Shown: positions 1 through 9,034 of the stretch, piece after piece
Layout of the letters: every line of letters starts with the position of its first letter
Numbering within the stretch: the first letter of the stretch is position 1
From: CAJGBR01 sp045637425
Lineage (GTDB): Bacteria; Bacteroidota; Bacteroidia; Bacteroidales; Rikenellaceae
Length of the DNA stretch: 40,435 bases
Direction: 5' to 3'
NCBI GenBank assembly: GCA_045637425.1
Contig: JAZTZL010000026.1
Span: 1-40,435, forward strand
Translations under genes and position numbers: made by a program
Notes under the pieces: model-generated
Told to the model about the DNA's origin: nothing
Database searches by the model: none
What the model saw: the letters and a program-made list of their open reading frames with translations, nothing else

Positions 1-452
1 AAGGAAAGTCCTACCAACGTACTGTGCAACTTTGGTATCCTCGTGGGTTTGTATCTCACGAGTTGCCAAGGCGTGATACTGTAATTATGCTTGGTGAGGA
101 AATCGAAGTGGGTGGCTATTTAAGTGTAGAGGAAACCAAACAATTTGAGATTATTGGTTATGGTAAGGCCAAGAAATCGGATTATAAAAAGAAATTCGAT
201 CGTAAAAAAGGTATATTTGACAACAAATATAGCATTAAACTAAAACCTAAACGAACCACTACTTATGAGTTTAAATGGATTCAATGGGACGGAAGTCAAA
301 TAGGTTCGGGACGAATAGTGTATGTAGCCAAGACTGCTGAAGAGAAAAAACAGATGGAAGAAAAGTTAAATGAAAATTTAGGAAAATGGCAACTTACTAC
401 TTATCACTATAGAGCCCCTGGTAGCAATATTATGATTAAATCAGCAAAATAA
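1..452 (+). CDS. Hypothetical protein, C-terminal part (5' end outside window)
   Basis: The reading frame is open from base 3 with no stop before it, so the gene most likely begins upstream of the window; a GTG at 24 is possible as a start but has no support. About 150 residues are visible. They are hydrophilic and lysine-rich, with alternating short hydrophobic stretches that suggest a beta-rich domain, followed by a charged helical segment (about 40-50 residues from the end) and a short aromatic tail. There are no membrane segments and no catalytic motif I recognise. It ends just before a strong terminator, so it is the last gene of its transcript. Function unknown. Confidence 0.6.
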   Translation, partial: GKSYQRTVQLWYPRGFVSHELPRRDTVIMLGEEIEVGGYLSVEETKQFEIIGYGKAKKSDYKKKFDRKKGIFDNKYSIKLKPKRTTTYEFKWIQWDGSQIGSGRIVYVAKTAEEKKQMEEKLNENLGKWQLTTYHYRAPGSNIMIKSAK

Positions 453-459
453 AAAATAT

Positions 460-504
460 CACCCCAATTGCAAAACATATCGCAGTTGGGGTGTGTTGTA
501 TTTC
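460..504 (+). terminator. Rho-independent-type terminator after the first gene
   Basis: A 12-bp stem pairs 460-471 (CACCCCAATTGC) with 482-493 (GCAGTTGGGGTG), with one G-U pair and a 10-base loop. It is followed by a moderately T-rich tail. It lies 8 bases after the stop codon of the upstream gene and before the mutS2 promoter. Confidence 0.75.
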
Positions 505-535
505 AGGGCGTAGAAAAGTAAAAAAATCAGTGTAC

Positions 536-566
536 TTTGTGATATAATAAAAATTTCATATCTTTA
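536..566 (+). promoter_or_regulatory. Bacteroidota-type promoter for the mutS2 operon
   Basis: TTTG at 536-539 and TATCTTTA at 559-566 are separated by exactly 19 bases. This fits the known -33/-7 pattern TTTG-N19-TAnnTTTG of the Bacteroidota main sigma factor, with one mismatch in the last base. The start codon of mutS2 follows 23 bases later. Confidence 0.7.
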
Positions 567-589
567 CGAGTTAAAGTAAAGATATAGCA

Positions 590-3082
590 ATGATTTATCC
601 GTCAGATTTTGAATCGAAAATAGGCTTTGACCGCATTCGCGAGCAGCTCAAAGGACGCTGTGCCACACAAGGAGCCCGAGCTCTGTTTGACTCTATGCGA
701 TTTATGACCTCTGCGCAAAAGATATCGACTCTCCACAAACAAGCGATGCAGCTCAAGGGGTTATTGATATTGGACGGGGGCTTTCCTGATTCGGGATATG
801 TAGACACAGCCTCGCTGTTGCACAAGCTGGAGATTGAGGGTACGTTTCTCGAGCCGGGCGAACTACTGACACTGAAGGAGGCATTCGAAACGATTCACCG
901 ACTGCTGGGCTATTTCGGAAAGAAGAGCAACGAGGAAGCAGGCGAATTGAAACGTATCTTCGAAGGCATAACAGATTTTCCTGAAGAGATAATACAGATA
1001 GACAGGCTGATAGATCGTTTTGGCAATGTGCGAGATTCGGCGTCTGCGGAGTTGCGCGAAATCCGTCGCGCTATATCCGAACGCCAAGGACAAGTAGCCA
1101 AGCGTATTCAGCGCATATTACTCGAGGCTCAGAAGGCTGGCATTGTTTCGGAGGAGGCAGCGGTATCGGTCAGAGATGGCCGCAGCGTAATACCCGTTTC
1201 GGCCGTAAACAAAAAGAAGATAAACGGATTAATCATAGACGAATCGGCTACGGGACGCACGTTCTACATCGAGCCCGTAGAGGTAGTCGAACTGACAAAC
1301 GAACTGAAGGAACTGACCTTTCAAGAGCGCCGCGAGATAATCCGTCTGCTGACCGAATACACAGACAATCTGCGCCCGAGATATGACGAGATATATCACG
1401 CGGGTAATGCATTAATATTCATTGATTTCATTCGAGCTAAGAGTCGGTTTGCGATAGACAACGATTGCGGCAGCCCGATACTTTCGAACAAGCCTCTGAT
1501 ATCACTGCGCCGAGCTCGGCACATACTTTTGGAGCAGACGCTCCACCGCGAGGGCAAAGAGGTTGTTCCGCTGACCGTAACGCTCGACCACGATAAGCGC
1601 ATATTGGTTATTTCGGGACCCAACGCCGGTGGTAAGTCAGTCTGCATCAAAACTATAGCTCTGTCGCAATATATGTTTCAGTGTGGTATCCCGATTGCTG
1701 CGGGCGAGAACTCAGAGTTGGGCATATTCCGCAATCTGTTTATGGATATGGGAGACGAACAATCCATTGATAATGATCTGAGTACATATAGCTCTCATCT
1801 TCTGAATATGAAGACTATACTGCGCAACTCTGACGACCGTTCATTGATATTCATTGATGAGTTCGGTTCAGGAACGGAGCCTGCCATTGGAGGAGCGATA
1901 GCCGAGAGTCTGCTCGAGGAGTTCGAACGTAAGGAGTTGTTTGGTGTAATCACAACGCACTACTCAAACTTGAAATATTATGCCAGCCGTTCGAGTGGCG
2001 TAATCAACGGTGCGATGAGCTTTGATGTTCAGCAGATTAAGCCATTGTTTTCGTTGGAGATTGGCAAACCTGGCAGTTCGTTTGCCCTTGAGATTGCCCG
2101 CAAGATTGGGCTGCCTGAGGAGATACTCAGCAGCGCGAAAGAGAAAATCGGCAGCGAGCAGGTCAATGTCGAACGCCAACTGCGCGAGATAGCGCGCGAC
2201 AAGAACTATTGGCAATCAAAACGCGAGCGGATACGCGTAGCCGAGAAACGAGTCTTGGAACTTGAAGATGAGTATAGTTCCGGTCTTGAGTCTGTTAGGG
2301 ACGAACGCCGTCGCATATTGAACGAGGCAAAACAGCAGGCGAAGGAGATAATATCCGAAGCCAATCGTCAGATAGAGAATACGATACGAGAGATTCGCGA
2401 GGCACAGGCCGAGCGAGAATCTACGCGCGAGGCGCGTCAGCGTTTTGAAGAGTTCCGCAAGAGTATTGACCAGAGTGAGAATGACGAACGTCAACAGGCA
2501 ATCGATCGCAAGATAGCCAAGATAAAGGCTCGAGCCGAGCGCAAAAAAGAGCGAAACGAACAAAAGGGAGAGATAGCACAAATTACTCAGCCCGAAGTTA
2601 AGCGAACAGTTTCGGTTGGGGACAAAGTTCGGATAAAAGGGCAAAGTGCAGTAGGCGAGGTTATTACGCTAAACGGCAAAAGAGTAACCGTTGCAATTGG
2701 CCACATCACTACTACGACAACAACCGAACGGCTGGAATTGATATCTAATTCCGATTACAAGCAGACGCTGCGTCGAGAGTTTGTGAATCACCCGACTCGC
2801 ACCACGGGATACGATATGAGCGAAAAGAGGTTGAATTTCAAGCCGAGGATAGATGTGCGCGGAATGCGCGCAGCCGAAGCAATAGATACAGTCCGCGAAT
2901 TTGTAGACACAGCTATTATGTTGGGAGTCTGCGACTTGCAAATACTTCACGGCAAGGGTACGGGAGCATTACTGCAAGAGATTCGCGCCTATTTATCAAC
3001 CGTCCGAGAAGTTGCGAGCGCGCGTGATGAGCACGTCGATTTCGGAGGTTCAGGTATAACCGTAGTAAAACTTAATTTATAA
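590..3082 (+). CDS. mutS2: Endonuclease MutS2 (MutS-family ATPase with Smr domain)
   Basis: This is an 830-residue MutS2, a cytoplasmic ATPase of the MutS family that acts on branched DNA and, in Bacillus subtilis, on collided ribosomes. The N-terminal core and clamp occupy roughly residues 1-320. The ATPase domain carries a Walker A motif GPNAGGKS at 343-350 and a Walker B-like segment ending IDEFGSGTEP. A charged coiled coil follows (about 515-650). The C-terminal Smr nuclease domain (about 750-830) has DVRG at 755-758 and HGKG at 787-790. The mismatch-recognition domain of true MutS is absent, as expected. It is the first gene behind a consensus promoter, and its stop TAA overlaps the next ATG by one base, indicating an operon with murF-alr. 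Confidence 0.96.
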   Translation: MIYPSDFESKIGFDRIREQLKGRCATQGARALFDSMRFMTSAQKISTLHKQAMQLKGLLILDGGFPDSGYVDTASLLHKLEIEGTFLEPGELLTLKEAFETIHRLLGYFGKKSNEEAGELKRIFEGITDFPEEIIQIDRLIDRFGNVRDSASAELREIRRAISERQGQVAKRIQRILLEAQKAGIVSEEAAVSVRDGRSVIPVSAVNKKKINGLIIDESATGRTFYIEPVEVVELTNELKELTFQERREIIRLLTEYTDNLRPRYDEIYHAGNALIFIDFIRAKSRFAIDNDCGSPILSNKPLISLRRARHILLEQTLHREGKEVVPLTVTLDHDKRILVISGPNAGGKSVCIKTIALSQYMFQCGIPIAAGENSELGIFRNLFMDMGDEQSIDNDLSTYSSHLLNMKTILRNSDDRSLIFIDEFGSGTEPAIGGAIAESLLEEFERKELFGVITTHYSNLKYYASRSSGVINGAMSFDVQQIKPLFSLEIGKPGSSFALEIARKIGLPEEILSSAKEKIGSEQVNVERQLREIARDKNYWQSKRERIRVAEKRVLELEDEYSSGLESVRDERRRILNEAKQQAKEIISEANRQIENTIREIREAQAERESTREARQRFEEFRKSIDQSENDERQQAIDRKIAKIKARAERKKERNEQKGEIAQITQPEVKRTVSVGDKVRIKGQSAVGEVITLNGKRVTVAIGHITTTTTTERLELISNSDYKQTLRREFVNHPTRTTGYDMSEKRLNFKPRIDVRGMRAAEAIDTVREFVDTAIMLGVCDLQILHGKGTGALLQEIRAYLSTVREVASARDEHVDFGGSGITVVKLNL

Positions 3083-5496
3083 TGAGATACCCGTTAGAAG
3101 ATATTGCTACAGCAGTAGGCGGCTACGTTATTGGTAACAAGGATATTATCATCGAGCGAATTGTTACAGACAGCCGCGGAGCAGGTTGCAGTTCGAGCGA
3201 CTTGTTCATAGCTTTGTGTGGCGAAAATCACAATGGCCACGATTTTATTTCTCAGATGTATTCGTCTGGAGTAAAGACATTTATGGTAAATGAGAGCGAA
3301 CAATCGAAGTTACCAGCCGAGTCCAATGGGATAGTAGTCAAAGACACGTTGGCAGCGTTGCAATTGCTGGCAGCCTTTCATCGCAGCAGTTTTACGGGAC
3401 AAATCGTAGCCATCACGGGCAGCAACGGAAAGACAATTACAAAGGAGTGGTTATCAACGCTATACCCCTCTGGAGTAAAGGTATTCCGCAGCCCTCGCAG
3501 CTACAATTCGCAGGTGGGTGTAGCCCTTTCGCTGCTGATGGCCGAGGGTGATGAGCAGGTAGTCATCATCGAGGCGGGCATTTCACTTTGTGGCGAGATG
3601 TCTCGACTCGAGAAGATGATTCGCCCTGACATTGGTGTAGTAATAAACATTGGCGACGCACACGGTGAGAATTTTTCGTCGATGTCCGAGAAGATTCGCG
3701 AAAAGTGCGAATTGCTGAAAAACTGCAAGAGCATCATATACGATACTGACAACAAAGAACTTACGCAATATTTACAAAAATTTTCGGCAAGCAGATTAAT
3801 CGGCATCAGCTCTGCAGAAGGTAATATCTATCTTCCAAGCGGAGCAATAATTACTCCCGATCTGAAAGAACTGATTTACAAAGATTTTGGTTCACGACAG
3901 AATGTTCTTACGGCATTGGCAGTGGTGGCTGAATCGGGCTATGATATGGAATCGGCAGTGATGAAACTCGCTGAACTTCAACCCGTAGCGATGAGGCTCG
4001 AGTTGCGCGACGGCATCAACGGCTGCAAAATTGTCAATGATTCGTACAATTCCGATTTGAATTCTTTGCGTTTGGCGCTGGAATATATGAGCAGCGTTTC
4101 GGCGGGCAGCAACCGTTGGCTGGTGCTGAGTGACATACTGCAGAGTGGTCGCGACGAGCATTCGCTCTACGCACAAGTCGCAGCCGAAATAGCTGACAAT
4201 AAGATAGATATGCTGATTGGAATCGGTTCTACCATTAGTCGCAATTCAGAACTATTCAAATGCTCTAAAGAGTTTTTTTCAGATACGGAATCGTTCATTA
4301 AGACACTCGAACATAGAGATTTGAAGAACTGTACCATATTGCTGAAAGGCAGCAGACCGTTCCATTTCGAGGACATTTCAAGACGACTCGAGCGCCGAAT
4401 TCACACTACGATATTGGAAGTAAATCTGGATTCTATATCACACAACCTCAACTACTTGCGTCACAAATTACCCACAGGCACGGGCGTAGTGGCAATGGTC
4501 AAGGCGTTCGGTTATGGAATGGGCGGCTATGAAGTTGCCAAAATGCTTGAAAATCAACGATGTGATTACCTTGCCGTAGCCTTTGCCGATGAGGGTGTTT
4601 CGCTGCGCAGGGAGGGTATTTCGCTGCCGATTTTGGTACTGAATGCCGACGCGTGGAGTTTCTCACAAATGATATCATATCGACTTGAGCCTGAGATATA
4701 TAGCCTGACATCGCTAAAGATGTTCATTTCAGAATTGGAGCGTTCGGGCATAGACAACTACCCTATCCACCTGAAACTCGATACGGGTATGCACCGCCTG
4801 GGATTCAACTCTGAAGAATTATCACAAGCACTTGATATACTGAGCAGTAGCAAACGCGTACAAATCAAATCGGTCTTTTCACATTTGGCAGCCTCTGACG
4901 AATCCGCACACGATGAGTTCACGCGTGGACAGATTGCACAATTTGAGTCGCTTTGTTCGCAGATAGACCAACACTTGACCGGTGCTGACTACATTCGCCA
5001 CATAGCCAACAGCGCAGCTACGGAGCGTTTCCCAGAAGCGACATTTGATATGGTCAGAATCGGAATCGGGCTTTACGGCATCTCGGCAGTCGAAGATAAC
5101 AATCTGCAAAACGTTTGTACATTAAAGACTAAGATAGTGCAAATCAAACACATATCAGCAGGTGAAACGATTGGCTACGGTCGCCACGGCCGAGCCGACC
5201 AGGGAAAAACCATAGCAACTATACCGATTGGTTATGCCGACGGACTCGACCGCCGACTCGGCAACGGAAATTGGAGCGTGAAGGTTGGTAACCATTTTGC
5301 GCCCATAATCGGCAATGTTTGTATGGATACCTGTATGATAGATGTTTCGGGACTGACGGTGAATGAGGGAGATAGCGTAACAATTTTCGGAGCCGAAAAT
5401 AATGTCAGCCAAATGGCAGCAGTGCTGGGCACAATACCCTACGAGGTTATGACCAACATTTCAAAACGAGTTAAACGCGTGTATATAAAGGAGTAA
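3082..5496 (+). CDS. murF-alr: Bifunctional MurF ligase / alanine racemase fusion
   Basis: This 804-residue fusion joins two steps of peptidoglycan precursor synthesis. Residues 1-440 resemble UDP-MurNAc-tripeptide:D-Ala-D-Ala ligase (MurF), with the P-loop GSNGKT at 113-118 and the Mur-ligase segment around INIGDAH (189-195). Residues 445-804 are a fold-type III alanine racemase: the PLP lysine is K474 in MVKAFGYG, and the second catalytic tyrosine is probably Y699 in IGYGRHG. The fusion places L-Ala to D-Ala conversion on the same chain as the enzyme that uses D-Ala-D-Ala; a separate Ddl ligase is still needed. Such fusions are known in Bacteroidota. The start overlaps the mutS2 stop by one base. 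Confidence 0.96.
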   Translation: MRYPLEDIATAVGGYVIGNKDIIIERIVTDSRGAGCSSSDLFIALCGENHNGHDFISQMYSSGVKTFMVNESEQSKLPAESNGIVVKDTLAALQLLAAFHRSSFTGQIVAITGSNGKTITKEWLSTLYPSGVKVFRSPRSYNSQVGVALSLLMAEGDEQVVIIEAGISLCGEMSRLEKMIRPDIGVVINIGDAHGENFSSMSEKIREKCELLKNCKSIIYDTDNKELTQYLQKFSASRLIGISSAEGNIYLPSGAIITPDLKELIYKDFGSRQNVLTALAVVAESGYDMESAVMKLAELQPVAMRLELRDGINGCKIVNDSYNSDLNSLRLALEYMSSVSAGSNRWLVLSDILQSGRDEHSLYAQVAAEIADNKIDMLIGIGSTISRNSELFKCSKEFFSDTESFIKTLEHRDLKNCTILLKGSRPFHFEDISRRLERRIHTTILEVNLDSISHNLNYLRHKLPTGTGVVAMVKAFGYGMGGYEVAKMLENQRCDYLAVAFADEGVSLRREGISLPILVLNADAWSFSQMISYRLEPEIYSLTSLKMFISELERSGIDNYPIHLKLDTGMHRLGFNSEELSQALDILSSSKRVQIKSVFSHLAASDESAHDEFTRGQIAQFESLCSQIDQHLTGADYIRHIANSAATERFPEATFDMVRIGIGLYGISAVEDNNLQNVCTLKTKIVQIKHISAGETIGYGRHGRADQGKTIATIPIGYADGLDRRLGNGNWSVKVGNHFAPIIGNVCMDTCMIDVSGLTVNEGDSVTIFGAENNVSQMAAVLGTIPYEVMTNISKRVKRVYIKE

Positions 5497-5499
5497 CGT

Positions 5500-6222
5500 A
5501 TGACAAAAGGAAAAATATATCTTATACCGACCAACATTGGCGATGGCGCCGTATATGACGAAATGCCCCTGGTCAATCAGTCAGTCATCAGGGAGCTGGA
5601 TTATTTCATAGTCGAGAATGTACGTTCTGCGCGTCGTTTTCTGAGCAAAGCCGAGATTGGAAAACCTATTGATACACTTGAGTTTGTGGAGTTGAACGAG
5701 CACTCGCGCGCTGAGGATATCGAGCCTATGCTGCGCCCTGTATTATCGGGCAAGTCTGCAGGAGTGCTGTCCGAGGCTGGTCTGCCCGCCATAGCCGACC
5801 CCGGAGCCGACATCGTAGCTGCAGCCCAGGCGCACAATATCGAATGTATTCCGCTGGTTGGACCATCGTCGATTTTTATGGCACTGATGGCTTCGGGAAT
5901 GAATGGGCAGTCGTTCGCTTTCAATGGTTATCTGCCTGTGAAGAATCCCGACCGAGCCAACGAAATCAGACGTTTCGAGCGTCGCGCACTGAGCGAATCT
6001 CAATCACAAATCTTCATTGAGGCACCCTACCGAAATGACAAATTATTTGCAGATTTTCTGAGCCTATTATCGCCGAATACTCGTCTTACAATAGCAGCCG
6101 ATATACTGACCCAGACACAATACATACGCACCCAAACCATTGACCAGTGGAGAAAGGCTAACCCTCCAAAACTGAACAAACGTCCGGCTATATTTATCAT
6201 AGGGGGTAATCGTTACAGGTAG
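5500..6222 (+). CDS. RsmI-like SAM-dependent methyltransferase (tetrapyrrole methylase fold)
   Basis: This 240-residue protein matches the YraL/RsmI family, which 2'-O-methylates C1402 of 16S rRNA. It shows an N-terminal IYLIPTNIGD strand-loop, GVLSEAGLPAIADPG (about residues 87-101) and VGPSSIFMALMASGMNG (about 114-130); these are the usual SAM-site segments. It is shorter than the roughly 286-residue Escherichia coli RsmI, mainly at the C-terminus, so the exact substrate is less sure than the family. It starts 3 bases after murF-alr and is the last gene of that operon. Its stop lies one base from the stop of the convergent yfcE-like gene, with no terminator visible between them. Confidence 0.88.
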   Translation: MTKGKIYLIPTNIGDGAVYDEMPLVNQSVIRELDYFIVENVRSARRFLSKAEIGKPIDTLEFVELNEHSRAEDIEPMLRPVLSGKSAGVLSEAGLPAIADPGADIVAAAQAHNIECIPLVGPSSIFMALMASGMNGQSFAFNGYLPVKNPDRANEIRRFERRALSESQSQIFIEAPYRNDKLFADFLSLLSPNTRLTIAADILTQTQYIRTQTIDQWRKANPPKLNKRPAIFIIGGNRYR

Positions 6223-6223
6223 G

Positions 6224-6715
6224 TTATCTGTCCCATTCGCCCACTTCAAGGTCGCGAATGTTATCGCCCTCGATTATGAACCGCACTGCAGTGCGAACCT
6301 TATGGAATCCGTTACAACCTGCTGCTCCGGGATTTATGTGCAGCAGGTCGTATTTTTTATCATATATTACCTTCAGTATGTGCGAGTGACCGCAGATGAA
6401 GAGCGTGGGTCTGTATTTTTCGATAGCCTCGCGAATAGCCTGCGGGTAGTGGTCGGGATAACCGCCAATATGGGTCATCATCACCAACACATCTTCACAC
6501 TCGAACAACATCGAGGGGTGATATGATATTCTTACAGTTTGATTATCAATATTTCCACACACTGCTCTCAGAGGCTTGAACGCAGCAATCTGGTCCGCCG
6601 TAGCAATATCACCAATATCTCCCGCGTGCCATATTTCATCTACATCGGCCAAAAAATTTCTTAATTTCTGGTCGAAGAGCGAATGGGTATCTGATATCAA
6701 ACCAATCTTTTTCAT
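6224..6715 (-). CDS. YfcE/MJ0936-family metallophosphoesterase
   Basis: This 163-residue calcineurin-like phosphoesterase has the whole dinuclear metal site of the family: D9 and H11 (SDTH), H30 and D33 (HAGD), N55 (CGNID), H82 (MTHIGG) and H110/H112 (CGHSH), followed by the conserved NPGAAG. Members hydrolyse phosphodiesters in vitro; the natural substrate is usually unknown. It is the last gene of the minus-strand operon, 5 bases after the DHH phosphoesterase gene. That neighbour suggests a role in nucleotide or oligonucleotide turnover, but this is inference. Confidence 0.92.
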   Translation of the reverse strand: MKKIGLISDTHSLFDQKLRNFLADVDEIWHAGDIGDIATADQIAAFKPLRAVCGNIDNQTVRISYHPSMLFECEDVLVMMTHIGGYPDHYPQAIREAIEKYRPTLFICGHSHILKVIYDKKYDLLHINPGAAGCNGFHKVRTAVRFIIEGDNIRDLEVGEWDR

Positions 6716-6720
6716 TTTGA

Positions 6721-7743
6721 TTACTTTTCGTCAGCGAAGAACTCGTCGAGCGCAGCAAGGAACGTCTCGACCGTCTTTTCCATTGAGTAGAACGATTTTC
6801 CACCAGCAGCATTTTTATGACCGCCGCCATTGAAGTATTGCCTTGCGAATCGGTTCACATCAATATCGCCTTGTGACCTCAGAGATACCTTAATGCACGA
6901 GAGTGTCTGCATAAAGAATGCCGACATTCGAATATGCTTAATCGACAACGGGTAGTTGACAAAACCTTCGCTATCGCCTGGCTGAAATTCATAATCAGCC
7001 ATCTCTTCCTGATTGAGTGTAAGATATGCTGCGTTATGTTTATCCACGGTCACCATCTTTTTGTCGAGCATATAACCCAACAGGCGCATACGTTTTTCCG
7101 AATGGTTATTGAATACCGACGAGTTGATAAGAGGAATATTAATACCCTTTTCCATCAATTTTGCAACAGAGCAGAACAGATCGGGAGTCAGATTTCCATA
7201 ACTGAAATTTCCTGTATCGGTCATAATACCCGTATAAATCTGCGTAGCCATTGTTTCATCAATGAGGTCAGCCATTCCGAGCGACTCGATAATCTTGTAG
7301 ACCAAAAATGCCGTAGAAGATGACTCGGGATAAGAGAACATCAAGTCGTATTCGGGTTGTGGTTCGCAGTGGTGGTCAATCAACACTCGCGTAGCCATAA
7401 GATTCTCGCGCACAGCTTCACCAAGTTCTTCTATTCTTGAGGTATTGTTGAAGTCGAGACAGAATATCACATCACAATCGGCTATGTATTCGGCATATTC
7501 TTCGCTTCTGTTTTTGAAGCTGCGAATCTCATTGTTTCTATCTATTACCTCCAAGAATTGAGGAGGTGCATTAGGCACAATAAATCGCGACTGATGTCCC
7601 AATTTATTCAGCAGTCCATTCCAAGCCAAGCCAGACCCTATGGCATCTCCATCGGGATTTACGTGCGACACCACAGCGATTCTGTGTCCTGGTGTTGCTA
7701 TTAATTTGCGCAATGCGTCTATTTTTTCCTGTTTCAGTTCCAT
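6721..7743 (-). CDS. DHH-family phosphoesterase, NrnA-like (oligoribonuclease / pAp phosphatase)
   Basis: This 340-residue protein has the two-domain DHH-DHHA1 architecture of NrnA, which degrades short oligoribonucleotides and 3'-phosphoadenosine 5'-phosphate. Visible motifs are H27/D31/D33 in SHVNPDGDAIGS, D97 in CLDFNN, the DHH triad D123-H124-H125, D176 in MTDTGNF, and the DHHA1 substrate loop GGGHKNAAGG at 306-315. I chose the ATG at 7743, 10 bases after the preceding stop; a longer TTG start at 7773 would overlap the upstream peptidase and adds no conserved sequence. It lies in the operon between an M16 peptidase and a YfcE-like phosphoesterase. Confidence 0.92.
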   Translation of the reverse strand: MELKQEKIDALRKLIATPGHRIAVVSHVNPDGDAIGSGLAWNGLLNKLGHQSRFIVPNAPPQFLEVIDRNNEIRSFKNRSEEYAEYIADCDVIFCLDFNNTSRIEELGEAVRENLMATRVLIDHHCEPQPEYDLMFSYPESSSTAFLVYKIIESLGMADLIDETMATQIYTGIMTDTGNFSYGNLTPDLFCSVAKLMEKGINIPLINSSVFNNHSEKRMRLLGYMLDKKMVTVDKHNAAYLTLNQEEMADYEFQPGDSEGFVNYPLSIKHIRMSAFFMQTLSCIKVSLRSQGDIDVNRFARQYFNGGGHKNAAGGKSFYSMEKTVETFLAALDEFFADEK

Positions 7744-7753
7744 AGTTGCGAAG

Positions 7754-9034
7754 TTAGGGAATTTTTCCGACAATCACAGTCACAAAGTCATCTTCGGTCA
7801 GATACTTCCGAGCGAGTTCTCTGATTCTCTGCGGAGTAACATTTTTTATTTCGTTAAAGAAATCCACCACTGTCGAGTTATCCGTACCGTTCTGGATATT
7901 CTCAATTGTGACATCTGCTATTCCGAACGGGCCATCGAGAATTCTCATTATATCGCCAATCATAATATTTTTCACGGCAGAGAGCTCCTCGTCCGAGACG
8001 AGTTCGTCTCTGAGTCTGGCCATTTCGTATCTGATTTGTACGAGTGAATCCTCCGTAGTTTCGGCAGCAACTTCAGTCGAAATGGCAAGATAACCGCTTC
8101 TTGCGAGGTTCACCATTGTCGAGTATATTCCGTATGTGTAACCACGCTCCTCACGCAGATTGCTGATTAATCGCGAACCAAAATAGCCGCCCAAAATTGT
8201 CGAAAGAATCTGCATTCCGTTGAAGTCCGGGTGGTTGCGAGTAAACAACATTCGACCCATTCTGAGAGCCGACAGCAACGAGTCATCTACACTTTCGGTT
8301 ATTACGGGTGTTTGTTCAATCTCGCCGAATGTAGGTTCGACACACGCCGAATCACCCTTAGGAATTCGGTCGAGCATTTTTGCAATCTCGCCCACATACT
8401 CATCGGTCAGATTTCCGCTGCACACAGCAAAGCAGTTGTCGCGAGTGTAGTGCTTTTTATGAAATTCGCACAACATCTCCGGAGTCAGGTTGTCATACAA
8501 CTCTGCATCATACGAACAGCCATAGGGGTGTTGCTGCCCGAAGAGAGCACGTGCGAAGAGTTCCTGTGCGCGGTACGATATTTTCTGACGGCGAATCTGT
8601 ATCTGTTGTTTTCTTTTTTGTGCATACCGTTCGAGATCAGCCCCATCGAACTTAGGAGAAACGACCATCTGTTCGAGCATTTCGAGCGCCTGAGGCAGAA
8701 ATTTCGGCAACGTGCAGACCGACACAATGGCATAATCTCTATCCATCGTAGCCTCATAGTTCAATCCGTAGAAATCTTGAATTTCAGCGAGTTCTTCGGC
8801 TGTATATTTTTGAGTCCCCTCGCTCATCATATTGAGCGTAGATGAGGCCACAAAAGGGTTGTGTTGATACTTCACACCTGCATTAAAGACAATCGACAAC
8901 CTCAACACATTGTGGTCTTTAACCGACACTTTGTGCAGCGCTACCCCCTCTCCGGAGTAGCACACTTCAGCCATCGGCACATTGATTTTTGACGGTATTG
9001 TCAGCGGTGGTTGTATATTTCTATTTAGCGTCAT
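7754..9034 (-). CDS. M16-family peptidase homologue lacking the zinc motif
   Basis: This 426-residue protein has the M16 (pitrilysin/MPP-like) fold. Where active members carry HxxEH, it has SSTLN in the segment just before MMSEGT, so it should not bind catalytic zinc. The C-terminal half keeps the family segment LREERGYTYGIYS, typical of the partner that helps form the substrate chamber. It overlaps the catalytic M16 gene upstream by 14 bases (9021-9034). In known bacterial pairs of this kind, an inactive and an active subunit form a heterodimer. No clear signal peptide is visible, so the protein may be cytoplasmic, although many bacterial M16 proteins are periplasmic. Confidence 0.92.
   Translation of the reverse strand: MTLNRNIQPPLTIPSKINVPMAEVCYSGEGVALHKVSVKDHNVLRLSIVFNAGVKYQHNPFVASSTLNMMSEGTQKYTAEELAEIQDFYGLNYEATMDRDYAIVSVCTLPKFLPQALEMLEQMVVSPKFDGADLERYAQKRKQQIQIRRQKISYRAQELFARALFGQQHPYGCSYDAELYDNLTPEMLCEFHKKHYTRDNCFAVCSGNLTDEYVGEIAKMLDRIPKGDSACVEPTFGEIEQTPVITESVDDSLLSALRMGRMLFTRNHPDFNGMQILSTILGGYFGSRLISNLREERGYTYGIYSTMVNLARSGYLAISTEVAAETTEDSLVQIRYEMARLRDELVSDEELSAVKNIMIGDIMRILDGPFGIADVTIENIQNGTDNSTVVDFFNEIKNVTPQRIRELARKYLTEDDFVTVIVGKIP

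Noticed and set aside
259..270. Kinship between the first partial gene and the exported protein at 13941-14567.
   Set aside because: Both have a beta-rich middle and a charged helical end, but I find no convincing run of matching residues, so shared ancestry is not supported.
8231..8845. Long open frame of about 200 codons on the plus strand opposite the M16 peptidase genes.
   Set aside because: It is antisense to a clear peptidase gene, its protein has a composition typical of a shadow frame (rich in H, R, C and S), and it has no recognisable domain or promoter.
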